Made by a program: the position numbers and the translations under genes
DNA from: Bolinopsis microptera
Lineage: Eukaryota; Ctenophora; Tentaculata; Lobata; Bolinopsidae
Direction of reading: 5' to 3'
DNA length: 64,000 nucleotides
Assembly (NCBI RefSeq): GCF_026151205.1
Contig: NC_087080.1
Location: 7,605,096-7,669,095, forward strand
In this document: one piece after another, positions 41,029 through 54,500 of the stretch
Numbering within the stretch: position 1 is the stretch's first letter
Layout: each line of letters begins with the position of its first letter
The notes under the pieces: model-generated
Databases searched by the model: none
Told to the model about the DNA's origin: nothing
What the model saw: the letters and a program-made list of their open reading frames with translations, nothing else

Positions 41029-41853
41029 TTACTCTTCAGACAGAATCCATTTAATAGCTCTCTTTTGGAGACTTTCTAATTTATCACTAAGTGATTTATT
41101 ACAAGGGCGCCAGATTATGGAACAATTTTCGAATTGGCTACGAACCAGGGAGAGGTAAAGCGCCCGGCGACGTTTCTGATCAATGACAATATGGCCATCT
41201 CTTCTGACCATACCAAGTTGTTGGCAGGCCTTAGTATAAATTCTGTCGCACTGACTATTCCAACTTAGCTTAGGAGTAACATCGACTCCAAGATCTTTTT
41301 CTAACTCTACATACACAAGAGGAGAGCCATCAAGATTATATGCGAATGGAGGAGATAAAGATGGTTTTCCTGAGACAATAAGCACTTTACATTTTGCTGG
41401 ATGGAATCGCATTTTGTTTCTTAGTGCCCAGTCAGAGAGATAGTCTATATCCATTTGTAAATTAGTATTATCAGAAGATGAATGTATTTTACGCCAGATT
41501 TTTGTATCATCGGCATACAAAACAATATCAGTATTATCCGAAAGGCCAAGAGGAATATCATTGATAAACAATACAAAAAGTAAGGGACCAAGAATAGAGC
41601 CCTAGGGGACACCAGAATTAACTGAGAGGGTAGATGACATCTCATTACCAATAACCACTCTTTGGTAACGGCCTTGAAGGTAATTGGTAAGAAATTTGAG
41701 AAGTGTACCATCAATGTTATATAAGGTCTTTAGCTTATGAAGAAGGATATCATGATTTACAGAATCAAATGCCTTAGCAAAATCAAAATACACAACATGA
41801 TTGATAATGTTTTCGTTAAGAGACAATGCCAGGCTATCACAAAAGTCAACCAT
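41029..41853 (-). pseudogene. LINE reverse transcriptase, palm/thumb part, one nonsense codon
   Basis: One frame of 275 codons has only a single in-frame TAG (41602-41604). It contains YFDFAKAFDSVNHDILLHKL (RT motif A, DxxxAFD), VNSGVP*GSILGPLLFVL (motif B, where Q is replaced by TAG), FINDIP, LYADDTKIW (motif C, YADD), and LEKDLGVDVTPKLSW. It ends RAIKWILSEE at the hAT insertion. The catalytic aspartates are present. The TAG in SGVPQG and the insertion make it non-functional. Confidence 0.9.
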
Positions 41854-41865
41854 ATTGGTTGTGCA

Positions 41866-42351
41866 TGACTTGAAGATCGGTAATTCAAGAAAACAACAAA
41901 TTTGTATTTAAATCAATTATAGCAACAACATTTATTCCATTACTCAGGAATTTTAAACTTTCAAACTTTGCATAGGATGAGCAGGATCTACAAACCACAC
42001 AGAACGCTTGGCCTGGTATCAAATGATATCCCAGCAGTTCTACAGACTAGAGGAGCAGAACACTTTGTTACAACATGTGTTGGGAGGTCACTCAACACAT
42101 ACAATGTTGGTGTCTTAACTTACAAATTATTTTAGAAGAACTTGCTGAATAAATCAATCATACATGTTTCTTTGTTAATATTATGATTAAAATTTTCGAT
42201 TGTATCATGGCTTTAGAATTACTTTTATACAGCTATATTAATTCATCATCTTTGATGAAAATCATTTCAGTGTAAGAAGTTAACTCTACAATTTGTTTCT
42301 CCTCTCCACCCTGGCTTAGCTTTGGGTTTGTTTTTTTTTTTTTTTTTTTTT
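41866..42351. other. Block replacing the RT N-terminal region, plus T21 run
   Basis: From about 41866 to 42310 the sequence is unrelated to the corresponding ~445 bp of the other LINE copies (53600-54045, minus strand), which encode the RT fingers. Homology resumes at TTTGGGTTTG just before a T21 run (42331-42351) that the other copies lack. Nothing in the block is recognised. Confidence 0.7.
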
Positions 42352-42752
42352 AAACCGAAGCTGTCCAGAATAACTAACACAATTAGGAATACGCAGAGTT
42401 AGATGTATACTTATCATGTGACAAAATTCTTAGTTATTTGCGCTGGATCATCATATTGAAAAGATTGTCCTCTTTATTTTGGGCTGATGAATGCTCTTAA
42501 AATTTTACGGTAGTATCAAACTTTAACTCATCAGAAATAGACACAGAAATTTTAATTTCAGAATCTGTGTCTATTTTTTACGCTATGAAGAAAAAGTTCA
42601 TATCGACCAGGGGGTTGGAAAGTCTTGATTTAATAGTTACTTTAGGAATATGTTATATCAACTAACTTCATATGCAGTCTTTAACTAAACTTCAAGACGA
42701 TTCTGGGATCTAGGGCTTTCTAGGACTTGCAATTAATCGAGCATATTCACGA

Positions 42753-43609
42753 TTAATAATGTCCAGTTTGCATTCTTATAATATAGATTTTAGGTTTGGA
42801 GTTTTCTTGCGGGAAAAGTGCTTTTAATTGAAAGTGACAGAAAATGATCAGATTTGCAACGGAATGAGGATCACAGACATTCATGTTATCGATGTTGTTA
42901 TCATAATTACTGAGAAGAATGTCTAAATGTATTACACTTTTATGGGTGGGTGATGTGATCAACTGGGAGAGAGAACGATCACTGAAAGAATCTATGAAGG
43001 ATTGGCTCTAAGGTACGGTTATGGATGAAGATAGCCAGTCTGTATGGGGGGAGATTAAAATCACAATACATAGATTTTAGGGGGTTCTTTTTGGAAAACT
43101 AGCTTGCGAATATAACTAACTATGGACCTCATGATTAGGTACCCAAGAGTTCCTACTTATAACACGTAAGATTACATTACTCTCATTGTTAGGAAAAGCA
43201 TTTTAAACGGCAAGCATTTCTGCACTAGGCTAACTGGTAGTCGGGTTGTAGTGGCATCGAGATCAGACCGGACAGCCAAAAGAAACACCACCTCCATTTT
43301 CCCTAACTTTTTAGGGCTTATTAGGACTTGAGGATGAGTCTTTCTTCGCGGTCATTGCGGCTGATTTCATATTGAGAAGAAGGAAAGATTTCGTTGCTAG
43401 AAATAGATTTTTGAGCAAAGTCTATTTAGGGCAATTATGTCAGGGTGCTCTATGTTAGCAAAGGATTGAAGTTCGGAATCTTTATTTCCAATCAAGAAGG
43501 GGATGGAGGGAGCTTGGTTACTGAAAGGAATAAGACTTGGACATTTTTGGTAGAGTATAGATAGGGAGTGGGACTGGATTAAGATTGAAGGATTAACAAG
43601 AGATATCAA
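42753..43609 (-). pseudogene. LINE endonuclease remnants
   Basis: Frameshifted minus-strand pieces: 43397-43609 contains IGNKDSELQSFANIEHPDII AL, matching the start of an APE-type LINE endonuclease (NK..EL......PDII.L), and 42753-42962 contains SPTHKSVIHLDILLSN, matching its end. Many one-base indels interrupt the frame. Confidence 0.6.
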
Positions 43610-44796
43610 AGAAAGTAAGAGAGAAAACTCCTAAGAATGAATTAAAGATATAGAGCTGAGGCGGCTGGAATACTTGAATCTATTCTATCTTACCAGGAAG
43701 TAGAACATTTCTTATAAACCATGAGGAGATAATTACAACTGAAAAGTTTGATGTGGGAGCAAGAAGGAAATGGTATAAGATAACGTGGGTCTGTCAAGAG
43801 TACGAGAGGAATGAATATTAGAATCCTAGGGGGATTACGGTGTTCTGGGACCTAGTCGTGGAGAGAAGAATTGGGAGAACGGTTAAGTCATGATGAGAGA
43901 ATAGAAGAGAAAACATTGGATTATGATAATTGTAGTTGATGGGTGGGGTGCATGGAGAATTAAAATGTGTAAAATTTTGTTAGGGTTAAACGTGTTGGAT
44001 ATGCTATTGTGCATTTCTTGGAATGGGTACGAGGGCCTTTTGCATGCAAAAAGACTATTCTAAGTCTAAAGAATCATTGTCTATTCATATGGAAAAATGG
44101 GCAGTGACCGAATGTACCTGAAATAGGAGGCAGAAATTGAGAAAAAGATTATTTCATGAAGAATTTGTTTGAGTTTTAATTTTTTAGGCGCAAAGTTTAA
44201 TCAAATATTAAATGAAAGAAAAGATCAAAGATTTAAATTCCCAGACAGATTATTTAAAACCCTGTCAAAAATGTTGTTCGTTTACAAAAAACTTAAGCAA
44301 GTGGACAGTAAACCTACTCCTATCATGTTGAGGATGAAGGCAATCATGGTATAGAAGTTCATTACATGATCTAATGTCTCGAGTTAAAAAGTTTGAGAAA
44401 CAGTCTAGTGAACGCAATTATTTCTTTAGGATTCGTCTTTTAAGTAGATTGTTAAATCTAGAATTCTTGTATGTAGGAAATATTAACATTATTAGAAGAA
44501 AAATTTGGACAATTATAATTGCAGGGGAAAATATACTGCTTAGCTGGTGTCAATTAATTCTGTTTTGTAAAAATGATAATTCATAAGGAACTGAACCCCA
44601 TACTTAGAATGTTTAATGTATTAGTTACCAACACTCAATATAATTTTTTCAATATCGTCAGCTTCTGCAGCTGCTTGTGTTTTATGAAAATGATGAGGAG
44701 CTTGTAAGGAATAACAGGGATTTATTAATATAATAAGTTATTTGACCACTGAGATTGCATTTGCATGAAACTCTGAGTTGTAGATTAGTTGTTTTC

Positions 44797-45960
44797 ATTA
44801 TATATATTTATTATATATATTTAGTTATATATATATGTATATATATATATATAGATTATATCTATTTTATCTTTTAAACTGACGAAAAGTTCCCGGCAAC
44901 GGGGACTTAGAAGAAAAAACACCGAAATCGGACCTTCAAAATGGACCCTCTGGTGATGCCAAACCAGCTCGCAAATGGAGTTGAAACTCGCCATTTTAGC
45001 TGGTTGTGAAAAGGATAAGGAATAGCTTAGCATTCTTAGAATTTTTGATTTAGGCTTTAGATTTTTTATAATTAACTGTCGGAAGTGAGGTTAAATAATC
45101 GTTCAGAATAATGCGTTTATTTAAGCAAAGGATTTACATGCGCTGTTGCGTAGCAACGTTTATTTTTTAAAATTGCACGTGCGCGGGCGAGCACCACAGA
45201 TTACAGCGCGTTGTTATGCTGTATTGCTAGTCTTTATTCAAAACTAGCTACATTTACGCTCACGCTATGACTTCTTATATATTGTTTGTGATTGGTATTT
45301 TTGATGCGGTAAAAAGTATATCGTTTTGGGAATCCGAATACTAACAACGCTGTCGCCATTGTTGATAAATTCAATTATGTCGGACAGCGTTGTTAGTATG
45401 CGGATTCCAAAAACGATTAGTTTTACCGGCATCAAAATTAACCAATCACAAACAATGTTATAAGAAGTCATAGGAGTGAGCGGAAATGTGAGTTGTTTTG
45501 AAATTATGGACGTAGCATACAGCCCATAACACCGCGCGTTGTTTATCTTTGGTTGCTCGCGCACGTGCATTTTAAAGTTGTAACCGCAACAGCGCAGTAA
45601 ACCTTTGCTTAAATACGCCATTATTCTAACGATTATCTTAACCTCCACTTCGACGTTAATTATAAAAATTAAAGCCTCTAAATCAAATTTAGAATGCTAT
45701 AGCCTATTCCTATCCTTATTCTACAACCCTGCTAAAAAATGGCGGTTTCACTCCATTTGCGAGTGAGGTTTGGCATCACAGAGGGTCCATTTTGAGGTCG
45801 ATTTTCGGTGGTTTTCTTCTATGTCCGTGCGGGAAATTTCGTTCATGTTTAAAATATAATATGATAGATATATTAGAGATAAATACTAATAATTTATATA
45901 TATATATATATTATATATATATTAATGAAAACAAAGATTCACAAACTTCAGAGTTTCATG
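44797..45960. repeat. Palindrome centre C1 with flanking AT microsatellites
   Basis: The left arm up to 45354 (ending CTAACAACGCTGTC) and the right arm from 45383 (GACAGCGTTGTTAG) are inverted copies around a 28-bp asymmetric loop. TA microsatellites lie symmetrically at 44797-44853 and 45896-45920. The word GATGCCAAACCAGCTCGCAA on the left has its complement near 45755 on the right. The loop GCCATTGTTGATAAATTCAA recurs in the same orientation at C3. Confidence 0.9.
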
Positions 45961-48900
45961 CAAATGCAATCATCAGTGTCAGATAATTAATTAAATTAAT
46001 AATCCATGTTTCCTTACAAGCTCCTTCATGATTTTCATAAAAACTCTTGCAGCTGCAGAACTGTCGATATTGAAAAAATTATATTGTGTGTTGGTACTAA
46101 TGACATTAATACATTCTAAGTATGGGGTTCCAGTTCTCTTAGGAAGTATTTACTGGAATTAATTGACACACTAGCAGTTATTTACAAGCTGCAATTTTAA
46201 TTGTACAATGTTGTCTTCCTAGTATGTGTTTATATTCCTACATAGCAAAAGAATGTTCTAGATTTTAACAAATCTACTTAAAAGACTTTTGCCTATAGAT
46301 AATTGCGTGTTCTAGACTGTTCTCAAACTTTTTAAACTCGAGACTTTAGATCATGTAATGAACTTCTATACCATGATTGGTTCAGCTCAACATGAGAGGA
46401 GTAGGTTTACTGGCCTCTTGGCTTAAGTTGTTGTAAACGTACACAGTTTTTGACAGGGTTGTATATAATCTTCTGGATTTAAATTCTTTGATCTTTTATT
46501 TCATTTATATTTTGATTAAACGTTGCGGCCTAAAATTTAAAACTCAAACAAAATCTCTGATTTAATCTTTTTCTCAATTATATGCCTCCCTAGTTCAGGT
46601 ACATTCGGTCTCTGCCATTTTTCATATGTTTGACAATGAATCGTTTAGACTTAGAATAGGTCTTTTTGCATTGCATAAGGCCTCGTCACTGGTCAAGAAA
46701 ATGCACATATCATATCAACACGTTTATACCTAACAAAGTTTTACACATTTATTTTCTCATGCACCCCACACATCAACTACAATTATCATAATTTATGTTT
46801 CTCTTATATTCTACTCATCATGACTTACCTTCTCCATTCTTCTCTCTCGACATAGGTCCAAGAAACACAGTATACCCCTAGATTTCTATTATTATTCCTC
46901 TCTACTCAGTGACAGCCCACGTTATCGTATACCTTATCTGGCTTGCTCCCACATCAAAACCTTTTCTTTGTAATTATCTCCTCATGGGTTTAAGAAATGT
47001 TCTTTCTCCTGGTAAGATGATAGAGTCATAGTATTCAGCCGCATCAGGCGTTAGTACATTATTCATTCTTTGGGTTTTCTCTCTTAATTTTTTTGATAAC
47101 TCTTGTTAATCCTTCTATGCATTAATCCAGGTCCCAACTCCCTATTCTATACTCTACCAAAATTCAAGGGTTTATTCCTTTCAGTTACCTAAGCTCCTAC
47201 CATCCCCTTCTTGATGGTTATAGATTGCCAGAACTTCAATCCTGTGCTAACATAGAGCAGCCTGACATAATTGCCTAATGAGGGATTGGTCAAAAAATCT
47301 ATTTCTAGCACGAATCTTGCCTTATTCTCATATATAAATCTTCGCCATTGACCGCACGAGAAAGACTCATCTCAAGATCTTATAACCCTAAAAAAGTTAG
47401 GGGATCAATGGTGGTGAGTTCTTTTGGCTGTTCGGTCTGATCCTCGTTTGCCACCTACAACCCGATACCAGTTAGCCTATGTGCAGAAATGGTTGCCGTT
47501 TAAAATTTGCTTTACCTAACAAAGAGACGTATTGTAAATTCCTGTATTGTTATAGAGTAAGGAACTCTTGGGTTACCTAATAATGATGTCATTGTTAAGT
47601 TATATTCGCAAGCTAGTTTCCAAACAAGAATCCCCTAAAATCTATGTTATTGGTGATTTTAATCTCCCCCTTACAGACTGGCTATTTCATCAGTTTCCGA
47701 TCTATTGAGCAATCTTTCATAGATTCTTTCAGTGATCTTTCTTCTCCCAGTTGATCACATCACCCACCCATAAAAGTGTGGTAATCATTAGGACATTTCT
47801 TTCAGGTAATTTTGATAACTCAATCGATAACTTGAATGTCTGTGTCCTAATTCCGTGTGCAAATCTGATCATTTTTGTCATGTTTCAATTAAAAGCTCCT
47901 TTTCCGCAAGAAAACTCCTAAAACGTAAAATTCTATAATTATAAGAAAGCAAATGGGACATGATTAATCGTGAATTATGCTCGATTAATTTGGCAAGTCC
48001 AGATTGCCTTGATCCTGATTCGTCTGGAAGTTATTAAAGTCTGCATTATGATTTTTGTTGATATACATATTCCCTCCCCTTAAAGTATCTATTAATTCAG
48101 AGTTTCAACCCCCGTGGTTCGATAGTGATCTTTTTTCTTCATGCCGTAAAAAAGGATAGACTCAGATCTAAATTTAAAATTTTGGTTCTATTTCTGATGA
48201 GTTAAGTTTGTTACTAGCCGTAAAGATTTTAAGAGGCTTTTCATCAGCAAATAAGGATGACAATCTTTTCATAGTGTTGATTCAGCGCTAATAACTAAGA
48301 AGTTTTGGTCACATGTATAAGTATTACATCTAATCTGCCGTTTATTCCTAATTGTGTTAGTTATATGGACAGCTTCGTTCAAACCCAAAGCTCAAGGTGA
48401 ACTTTCAATTTTTTTTTTATAACCAGTTTTCGGATCTTCTCTTTATGACACTGATATCTCTTATGTCAATGATGATGATTTTGATATTGACTTCGATCAT
48501 CGGATGTTGTAAGCTTCTTTCAAATATTAATTCAAATAAAGCCAGGGACCAGATGGCATACACGGTAAAATTCTCAAAAATTGTTCCGTAGTTTAGCTTA
48601 TCCTCTAACTTGCATTTTTCGTGGACTCTTCACAGCGGGCTAATTCCAAAGAATGGAAATTGCAAATGTTCTGTCCCAATATTTAAGAAAGAAAGGTATG
48701 AAATGTGAGGTTGAAAACTTAAGACCAATATTCCTTACTTGGTTTAGTCATGAAAGTTTTGAGCCGCTTGTTATACGTAAAATGCTTTCTTTGACAAGTA
48801 CCTTCTTGATCCAGGCAGCATGGTTTCTAGAGCACAAGTCATGCACAACCCAATATGGGTTGACGTTTGTGATAGCCTGGCATTGTTCTTAACGAAAACA

Positions 48901-51166
48901 TTATTCAATCATGTTGAGTATTTTGATTTTGCTAAGGCAATTTTGTTTCTGGTAAATCATGATATCTTTTCATAAGCTATAAGACCTTTTATAACTTGAT
49001 GGTACACTTCTCAAATTTTTACCAATTACCCATTCAGGACAGTTACCAAAGAGTGGTCTATTGGTATAATGAGATGTCATCTACCCTCTCAGTTAATTCT
49101 GGTGTCCCCAGGGGATTATTTTGGTCCTTACTTTTTGTATTGTTTATCCAATGATATTCCTCTTGGCTTCGGATAATACTGATATTGTTTTGTATGCGGA
49201 TGATACAAAAATCCTGGCGTAAAATACATTCCTCTTCTGATAATTCATAATTTACAAATGGATATAGACTATCTCTCTGTCTGGGCACTAAGAAACAAAA
49301 ATGCGATTCCTTCCAGCAAAATGTAAAGTGCTTATGTTTCAGGAAAACATCTTTATCTCCTCATTCGCATACATCTTGATGGCTCTCTCTTGTGTATGTT
49401 AGAGTTAGAAAAAGATCTTGGAGTCGATTTACTCCTAAGCTAAGTTGGAATAGTCAGTGCGTCAGAATTTATACTAAATAATGGCCTGCCAACAACTTGG
49501 TTATGGTCAGAAGAGGTTGGCCATATTGTCATTGATCAGTAACGTTGCCGGGCGCTTTACCTTCCTGGTTTCGTACTATTCGAAAATTGTTCCATAATCT
49601 GGCGCCTTGAATAAATCACTTAGTGATAAATTAGAAAGTCTCCAAAAGAGAGCTATTAAATGGATTCTGTCTGAGAGGGCCGCAGTTATCCACTGTGCAA
49701 TATGTCAAAAAGTGCAAGCTTGTGACATTCTCCTTTGTCTCAAAAGTTTGAACTTGAATGATCTATTTTTTTCACAAAGTTTAACAATTTAATTCCTGTT
49801 TCACTGACTCACTATTCTCTTTATATCAGGGCACTTCTCGCTATGACGTTGCCACCTTCGACAGTCTGTCTATTGTGTCATCAATTTACCTAAGTAAGTC
49901 AGAATTCACCACACCACCATGTTAACCTCAAATAGCCCACTGGCAAATCATTTTTCTACAGATACCCATATTACTGTGTATGGTACGCCCTTTACAGGTA
50001 GAAGTTTGTGTCTTCTTTGTCTTTCAAAAGCTGAGGTCACTAAGCATCTATGGATATGTTTTTTGGATAGTGAAACAAAGTTAGCCTAGTCTCTTGCTCC
50101 CCATATTATTATTTTTTTGTTTTATTAATTTTTTTTAATCTACTTCCCTATACATTTCAACATCTATCCACACTTACCCGCACAACCTTCTCACACATTA
50201 ATGCCATTTCAGACCTGTATCTAAATGTATTGGAATTGACGTATTGAAATACAAAATATTTTGACTCTATCATCCACAGTTATTCACCATGGATTTTTTT
50301 GTTATTAAATAGTTTTCATAAATTTTTGGATATAGATGAATTCGATGTAATGGTCAAGGTACTGCGGACATAGTTCACTATGTGTTTACGTGTTTGGGTG
50401 CCATATATTTTACAGATGGGGGCGATATTTGAACGATTTATTTTATATTCATCTATTGCTGTTACTCTGTAAAATGAAAAGTATTTATAAAAAAAATAAA
50501 ATTAACTTAACTGAACTAAATCAAAAAACAAAATCAAAGAAACGAACGAAATTGAAACGAAAATGAAATTCAAGAACAAAACTAAAATTAAAATAAAAAT
50601 TCTAAAAGATTTCTTACAAGCATAAACTGTTGGTGTGCCTTACTTTACTTATGAGTTCCTCCTCTATTATAAGATTTGCATCTTTTTTTAAAATAATATA
50701 AAGTTTTTCAGTAAGGCGAGATGACAATTCTTTCGTAACCCCTTGTAGATGAGCATGTTTGATTATGTTCCAAGTATTTATATGGTGTTTGTTTATCTTT
50801 TAACTACCATCATTTTCTTAGATAGGTCCGTCTGAATTTCGTAGCTCTCGAGTTTGAAGAGCTTGTGTTGTGAATGAACGGGTCTTTAAAAGTGGTTTTC
50901 AGGAAGCAATATATTTTTGCTCTTTCTTTTCATTTTACTGCAATAGTTGCTTCATATATCACTGCTGCTTCAGGCATTGTCCGTTCACAGTGGGCACATT
51001 TCCGGTCTTTCTGCTATTGCACGTTTTCGATTTTAATTGTAGGTTCTTTCTGAGCTTGGGTGTCTGGTGCTCGCTAGATGGATCCTAAGTTGGGTAGGCA
51101 ATGTATGATAGCTTAATTAGTGTTTCGGTTGACATTTGTGAAATTGGTTGTCTTGGGGAAAGTGCT
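45383..51166 (+). mobile_element. LINE copy 2 (plus strand), arm A of the palindrome array
   Basis: Reads as the reverse complement of copy 1 without the hAT-type insertion. Fragments: RT fingers near 48530-48880 (PIFKK-like, NxRPI), motif B SVNSGVP near 49090, YADD-like near 49190, and RAIKWILSE and CQKVQACDILLCLKSLNLND at 49607-49792. The 3' tail is near 50500. One-base indels break the frame every 30-100 bp. Confidence 0.85.
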
Positions 51167-51560
51167 CTTTCTTTTCATTTTCCACTGCAATAGTTGCTTC
51201 ATATATCACTGCTGCTTCAGGAGGTCGTTCCAGTGGGCACATTTCCGGCTTTCTGCACAATGTAACAAACAAACATAGGCAAGAGCTTCCTGCATTACTA
51301 GAACAAGCACTTCCCCAGAGGACACCAATTTCACAAAATGTTCACAGAAACACAATTAAGCTATATACAGTTGCCTACAACGTGGATCTCTTAGCGAGCA
51401 CCCAGACACCAAGCTCAGAAAGAATACATTAAATTCGAAACACGTGCAATTGCAGAAAGCGGAATGGGCCATGAGGACATTGCTGGAAGCAAGCAGTGAT
51501 ATATGAAGCAACTATTGCAGTGGAAAATGAAAAGAAGAGCACAAAATATATTTGGGCTTA
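50900..51560. repeat. Palindrome centre C2
   Basis: Arms end at TTGTCTTGGGGAAAGTGCT (about 51166) and AGCACTTCCCCAGAGGACAC (about 51308), enclosing a ~140-bp loop. The loop contains a second direct copy of a ~105-bp block (TGCAATAGTTGCTTCATATA through CATTTCCGG) that is also present in each arm. Confidence 0.85.
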
Positions 51561-54500
51561 GTGAAAAACACTTTTAAGACCGTTTCTGTTCACACCAAGC
51601 TCTTTCAAACTCGAGAGTACGAAATCAGACGGAGCTATCTAAGAAAATTTTTTATTGGGAGTTTGAAAGATAAACTAACCACCATATAAATATCTTGGAA
51701 AAATAAATCAACATGCTCATCGTTACAAGGGGGGTTACGAAAGATTGTCATCTCTGCTTACTGAAAAACTTTAATATTATTTATAAAGATGCCATCTATT
51801 AATTGGGAGGAGGGACCCATAAGTAAATGTAGGCACCCAACGTTTATGCTGAAGTATTGATTTTTGGAATTTTATTTTAATTTAGTTTTTGTTTCTATGT
51901 ATTTCATTTTCCGTTTCAATTTCGTTCGTTCGTTTGATTTGTTTTGATTTAGTTTATTAAGTTAATTTATTTTTTTTATTAAATTACTTTTTCAAATTGT
52001 ACAGAGTCAGCAATAGTTGAATTTAAATTAGATCGTTCAAAATATCGCCCCCATCGGTAAAATTGATGGGCACCCAAACACGTAAACACTTAGTGAAACT
52101 AGTCCGCAGTAACATGGACCCATTAATCGAATTAATTAAATCCAAAAATTTATGACAAAACTATTTAATAACAACAATCCATGGTGAATAACTGTGGATT
52201 ATAGATTCAAAATTTGTAATTCATACGTCAAAGTCCAGATACATTATAATACAGGTCTGAAAGGTCATTTAATGTGTGTGAAGGTGTGGGGTGAAGTGTG
52301 ATATGATGTTGAAAGTATAGGAAGTAGATAATAAAAATTTAATAAACAAAAAATAATAATAATATCGGGAGCAAAGAGACTTAGGCTGACTGTTGTTTCA
52401 CTATCCAAAAACATTTCCAAGATGCTAGTGCTCAGCATTGAAAAAGACTAGTGACACATCTGTTTACTGTAAAGGGAGGTCCATTCCACAGTATATGGGT
52501 TCTGTAGAAATGATTTTGCCGTGGGCTATTGAGGTACATGTGGAGTGTGAATTGATTAACTTACGGTAAATTGATGAAACAATTGACAGACTGTCGAGGT
52601 GGGCAACGGTCTTAGTCGAGAAGTGCCACTGATATAAAGTGAGATAGTGAGGCTAGTGATACAGGAAATTAATTGTTAGAACTTTGTGGAAAAATAGATC
52701 ATTCAAGTCAAACTTTTGAGAAAAGGAGATTGTCGACAAGCTTGCACTTTTTGACATATTGCTCAGGTGGATAATGCGGCCCTCTTCAGACAGATCCAAT
52801 TTAATAGCTTCTTTTGGAGACTTTCTATTTTATCACTAAGTGATTTATTACAAAGGGCGCCAGATTATGGAAACATTTCGAATTGGCTACGAAACAGGAG
52901 AGGTAAAGCGCCCGGCGACGTTTTGGATCAATGACATATGGCCATCTCTTTGACCATACAAAGTGTGGCAGGCCTTAGTATAAATTCTGACGCATGACTA
53001 TTCCAACTTTAGCTTAGGAGTAAATCGACTCCAGATCTTTTTTAATCACATTACACAAGAGGAGAGCCATCAAGATTGTATGCGAATGGAGGAGATAAAG
53101 ATGTTTCCTGAAACCATAAGCACCTTACATTTTGCTGGATGGAATCGCATTTTTTGTTTCTGAGTGCCCTGTCAGAGAGATAGTCTATATCCATTTGTAA
53201 ATTAGTATTCATCAGAAGATGAATGTATTTACGCCAGATTTTTTGTATCATCGGCATTACAAAACAATATCAGTATTATCCGAAAGGCCAAGAGGATTAT
53301 CATTGATAAAAATACAAAAGTATGGGACCAAGAATTAGAGCCCTGGGGGACACAGAATTAACTGAGGATGGGTAGATGACCATCTATTACCAATAACCAC
53401 TCTTTGGTAACGGCCTTGAACGGTTATTTGGTAAGAATTTGAGATGTCGTACCATCATGTTATATAAGGTCTTAGCTTATGAAGAAGGATATAATGATTT
53501 ACGAATCAAATGCTTAGCAAATCAAAATACACACATGTTGAAATGTGTTGTTAAGGACAATGCCAGTATCACAAAAGTCAACCATATGGGTTGTGAATGA
53601 CTTTGTGCTCTAGAAAATCATGCTGCTGCGGATCAAGAAGGTACTTGTCAATGAAAGCAGTTATACGTTTAACAATGCGCTCAAAAAACTTTCATGGGAC
53701 TTAAAACAAGTAAGGGATATTGGTCTTTGTTTTCAACCTCACTTTTTCTTACCTTTCTTAAATATTGGGACAACATTTGCAAGTTTCCATTCTTGTGGAA
53801 TGTACGCTGGTTGTAAGATCCCACGAAAAATGCTTGTTTGAGGGTAAGCTAAACCTTCGGAACCAATTTTTGAGAATTTTACCGTGTATTGCCATTGGGC
53901 CCTGGCTTTATTTGAATTAATATTTAAAGAAGTTACGACATCACGATGTCGAAGTCAATATCAAATCAACATCATTGACATAGGAGATATCAGTGTCATA
54001 AGTGAAGGATCGAAAAATGGTTATAAAAGAAAGAATTGAAAGTGCTTGAGGTTTTGGGTTTGAAACGAAGTGTCCTGAATAACTAACCAATTAGGTATAC
54101 GGAGGAGTTTGATTTATCTTAAACATGTGACCAAAACATCTTAGTTATTAGCGCTGGATCATCACTATTGAAAAGATTGTCTTTATTTTGGCTGGAGAAA
54201 GCTTTAAAATCTTACGGTCTAGTAACAAACTTTTATCATCTGGAAATAGAACAGAATTTTAAATTTAGATTGACGTCTATTTTTTACGGCATGAAGAAAA
54301 AAGTTCATATCGAAACACGGGGGTTGAAACTCTGTTTAATAGTTATTTAGGAATATGTATATCAACTAAATTCATAATGCAGTCTTTAACTAATTCAAGA
54401 CGAATAGGAATTCTGGCTTCTAGGATTGCCAATTAATTTCCAAGCATAATTCACGATTAATCATGTCCCAGTTTGCTTTCTTTATTAATTATAGATTTTA

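Larger units (their letters stand above)
36920..41031. mobile_element. hAT-type non-autonomous element, 4,112 bp, filled with satellite
   Basis: The ends are TAAGGTTTTTTTTTACA and its exact reverse complement (17 bp). CTCTTCAG flanks it on both sides (36912-36919, 41032-41039), an 8-bp target duplication, and the empty site is visible in the LINE copies at 52.8, 49.7 and 61.4 kb (CCCTCTTCAGACAGA or its complement). TAAGG fits the YARNG terminus of hAT elements. The interior has no transposase: it is ~2.2 kb of a ~40-bp satellite and a nested ~1.5-kb block of ~120-bp repeats. Confidence 0.9.
36055..45368 (-). mobile_element. Jockey/CR1-type LINE copy 1 (with nested hAT element) and its 5' flank
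   Basis: The minus-strand LINE runs from a 3' end near 36055 (AT-rich AATAAA-type tail) through an RT C-terminal region (36498-36919), a nested element (36920-41031), the RT palm (41029-41853), a replaced block (41866-42310) and endonuclease remnants (about 42750-43610). It ends in an AT microsatellite and the palindrome centre at 45369. Apart from the nested element, its order matches the later copies at 46-50.5, 52-56.5 and 57.6-62.2 kb. Confidence 0.8.

Noticed and set aside
45355-45382. Missed SMRTbell adapter at the palindrome centre
   Set aside because: The loop does not resemble the common adapter and the same loop recurs at 57.07-57.10 kb as ordinary sequence, so the simplest adapter explanation was not adopted, though a read artefact remains possible.
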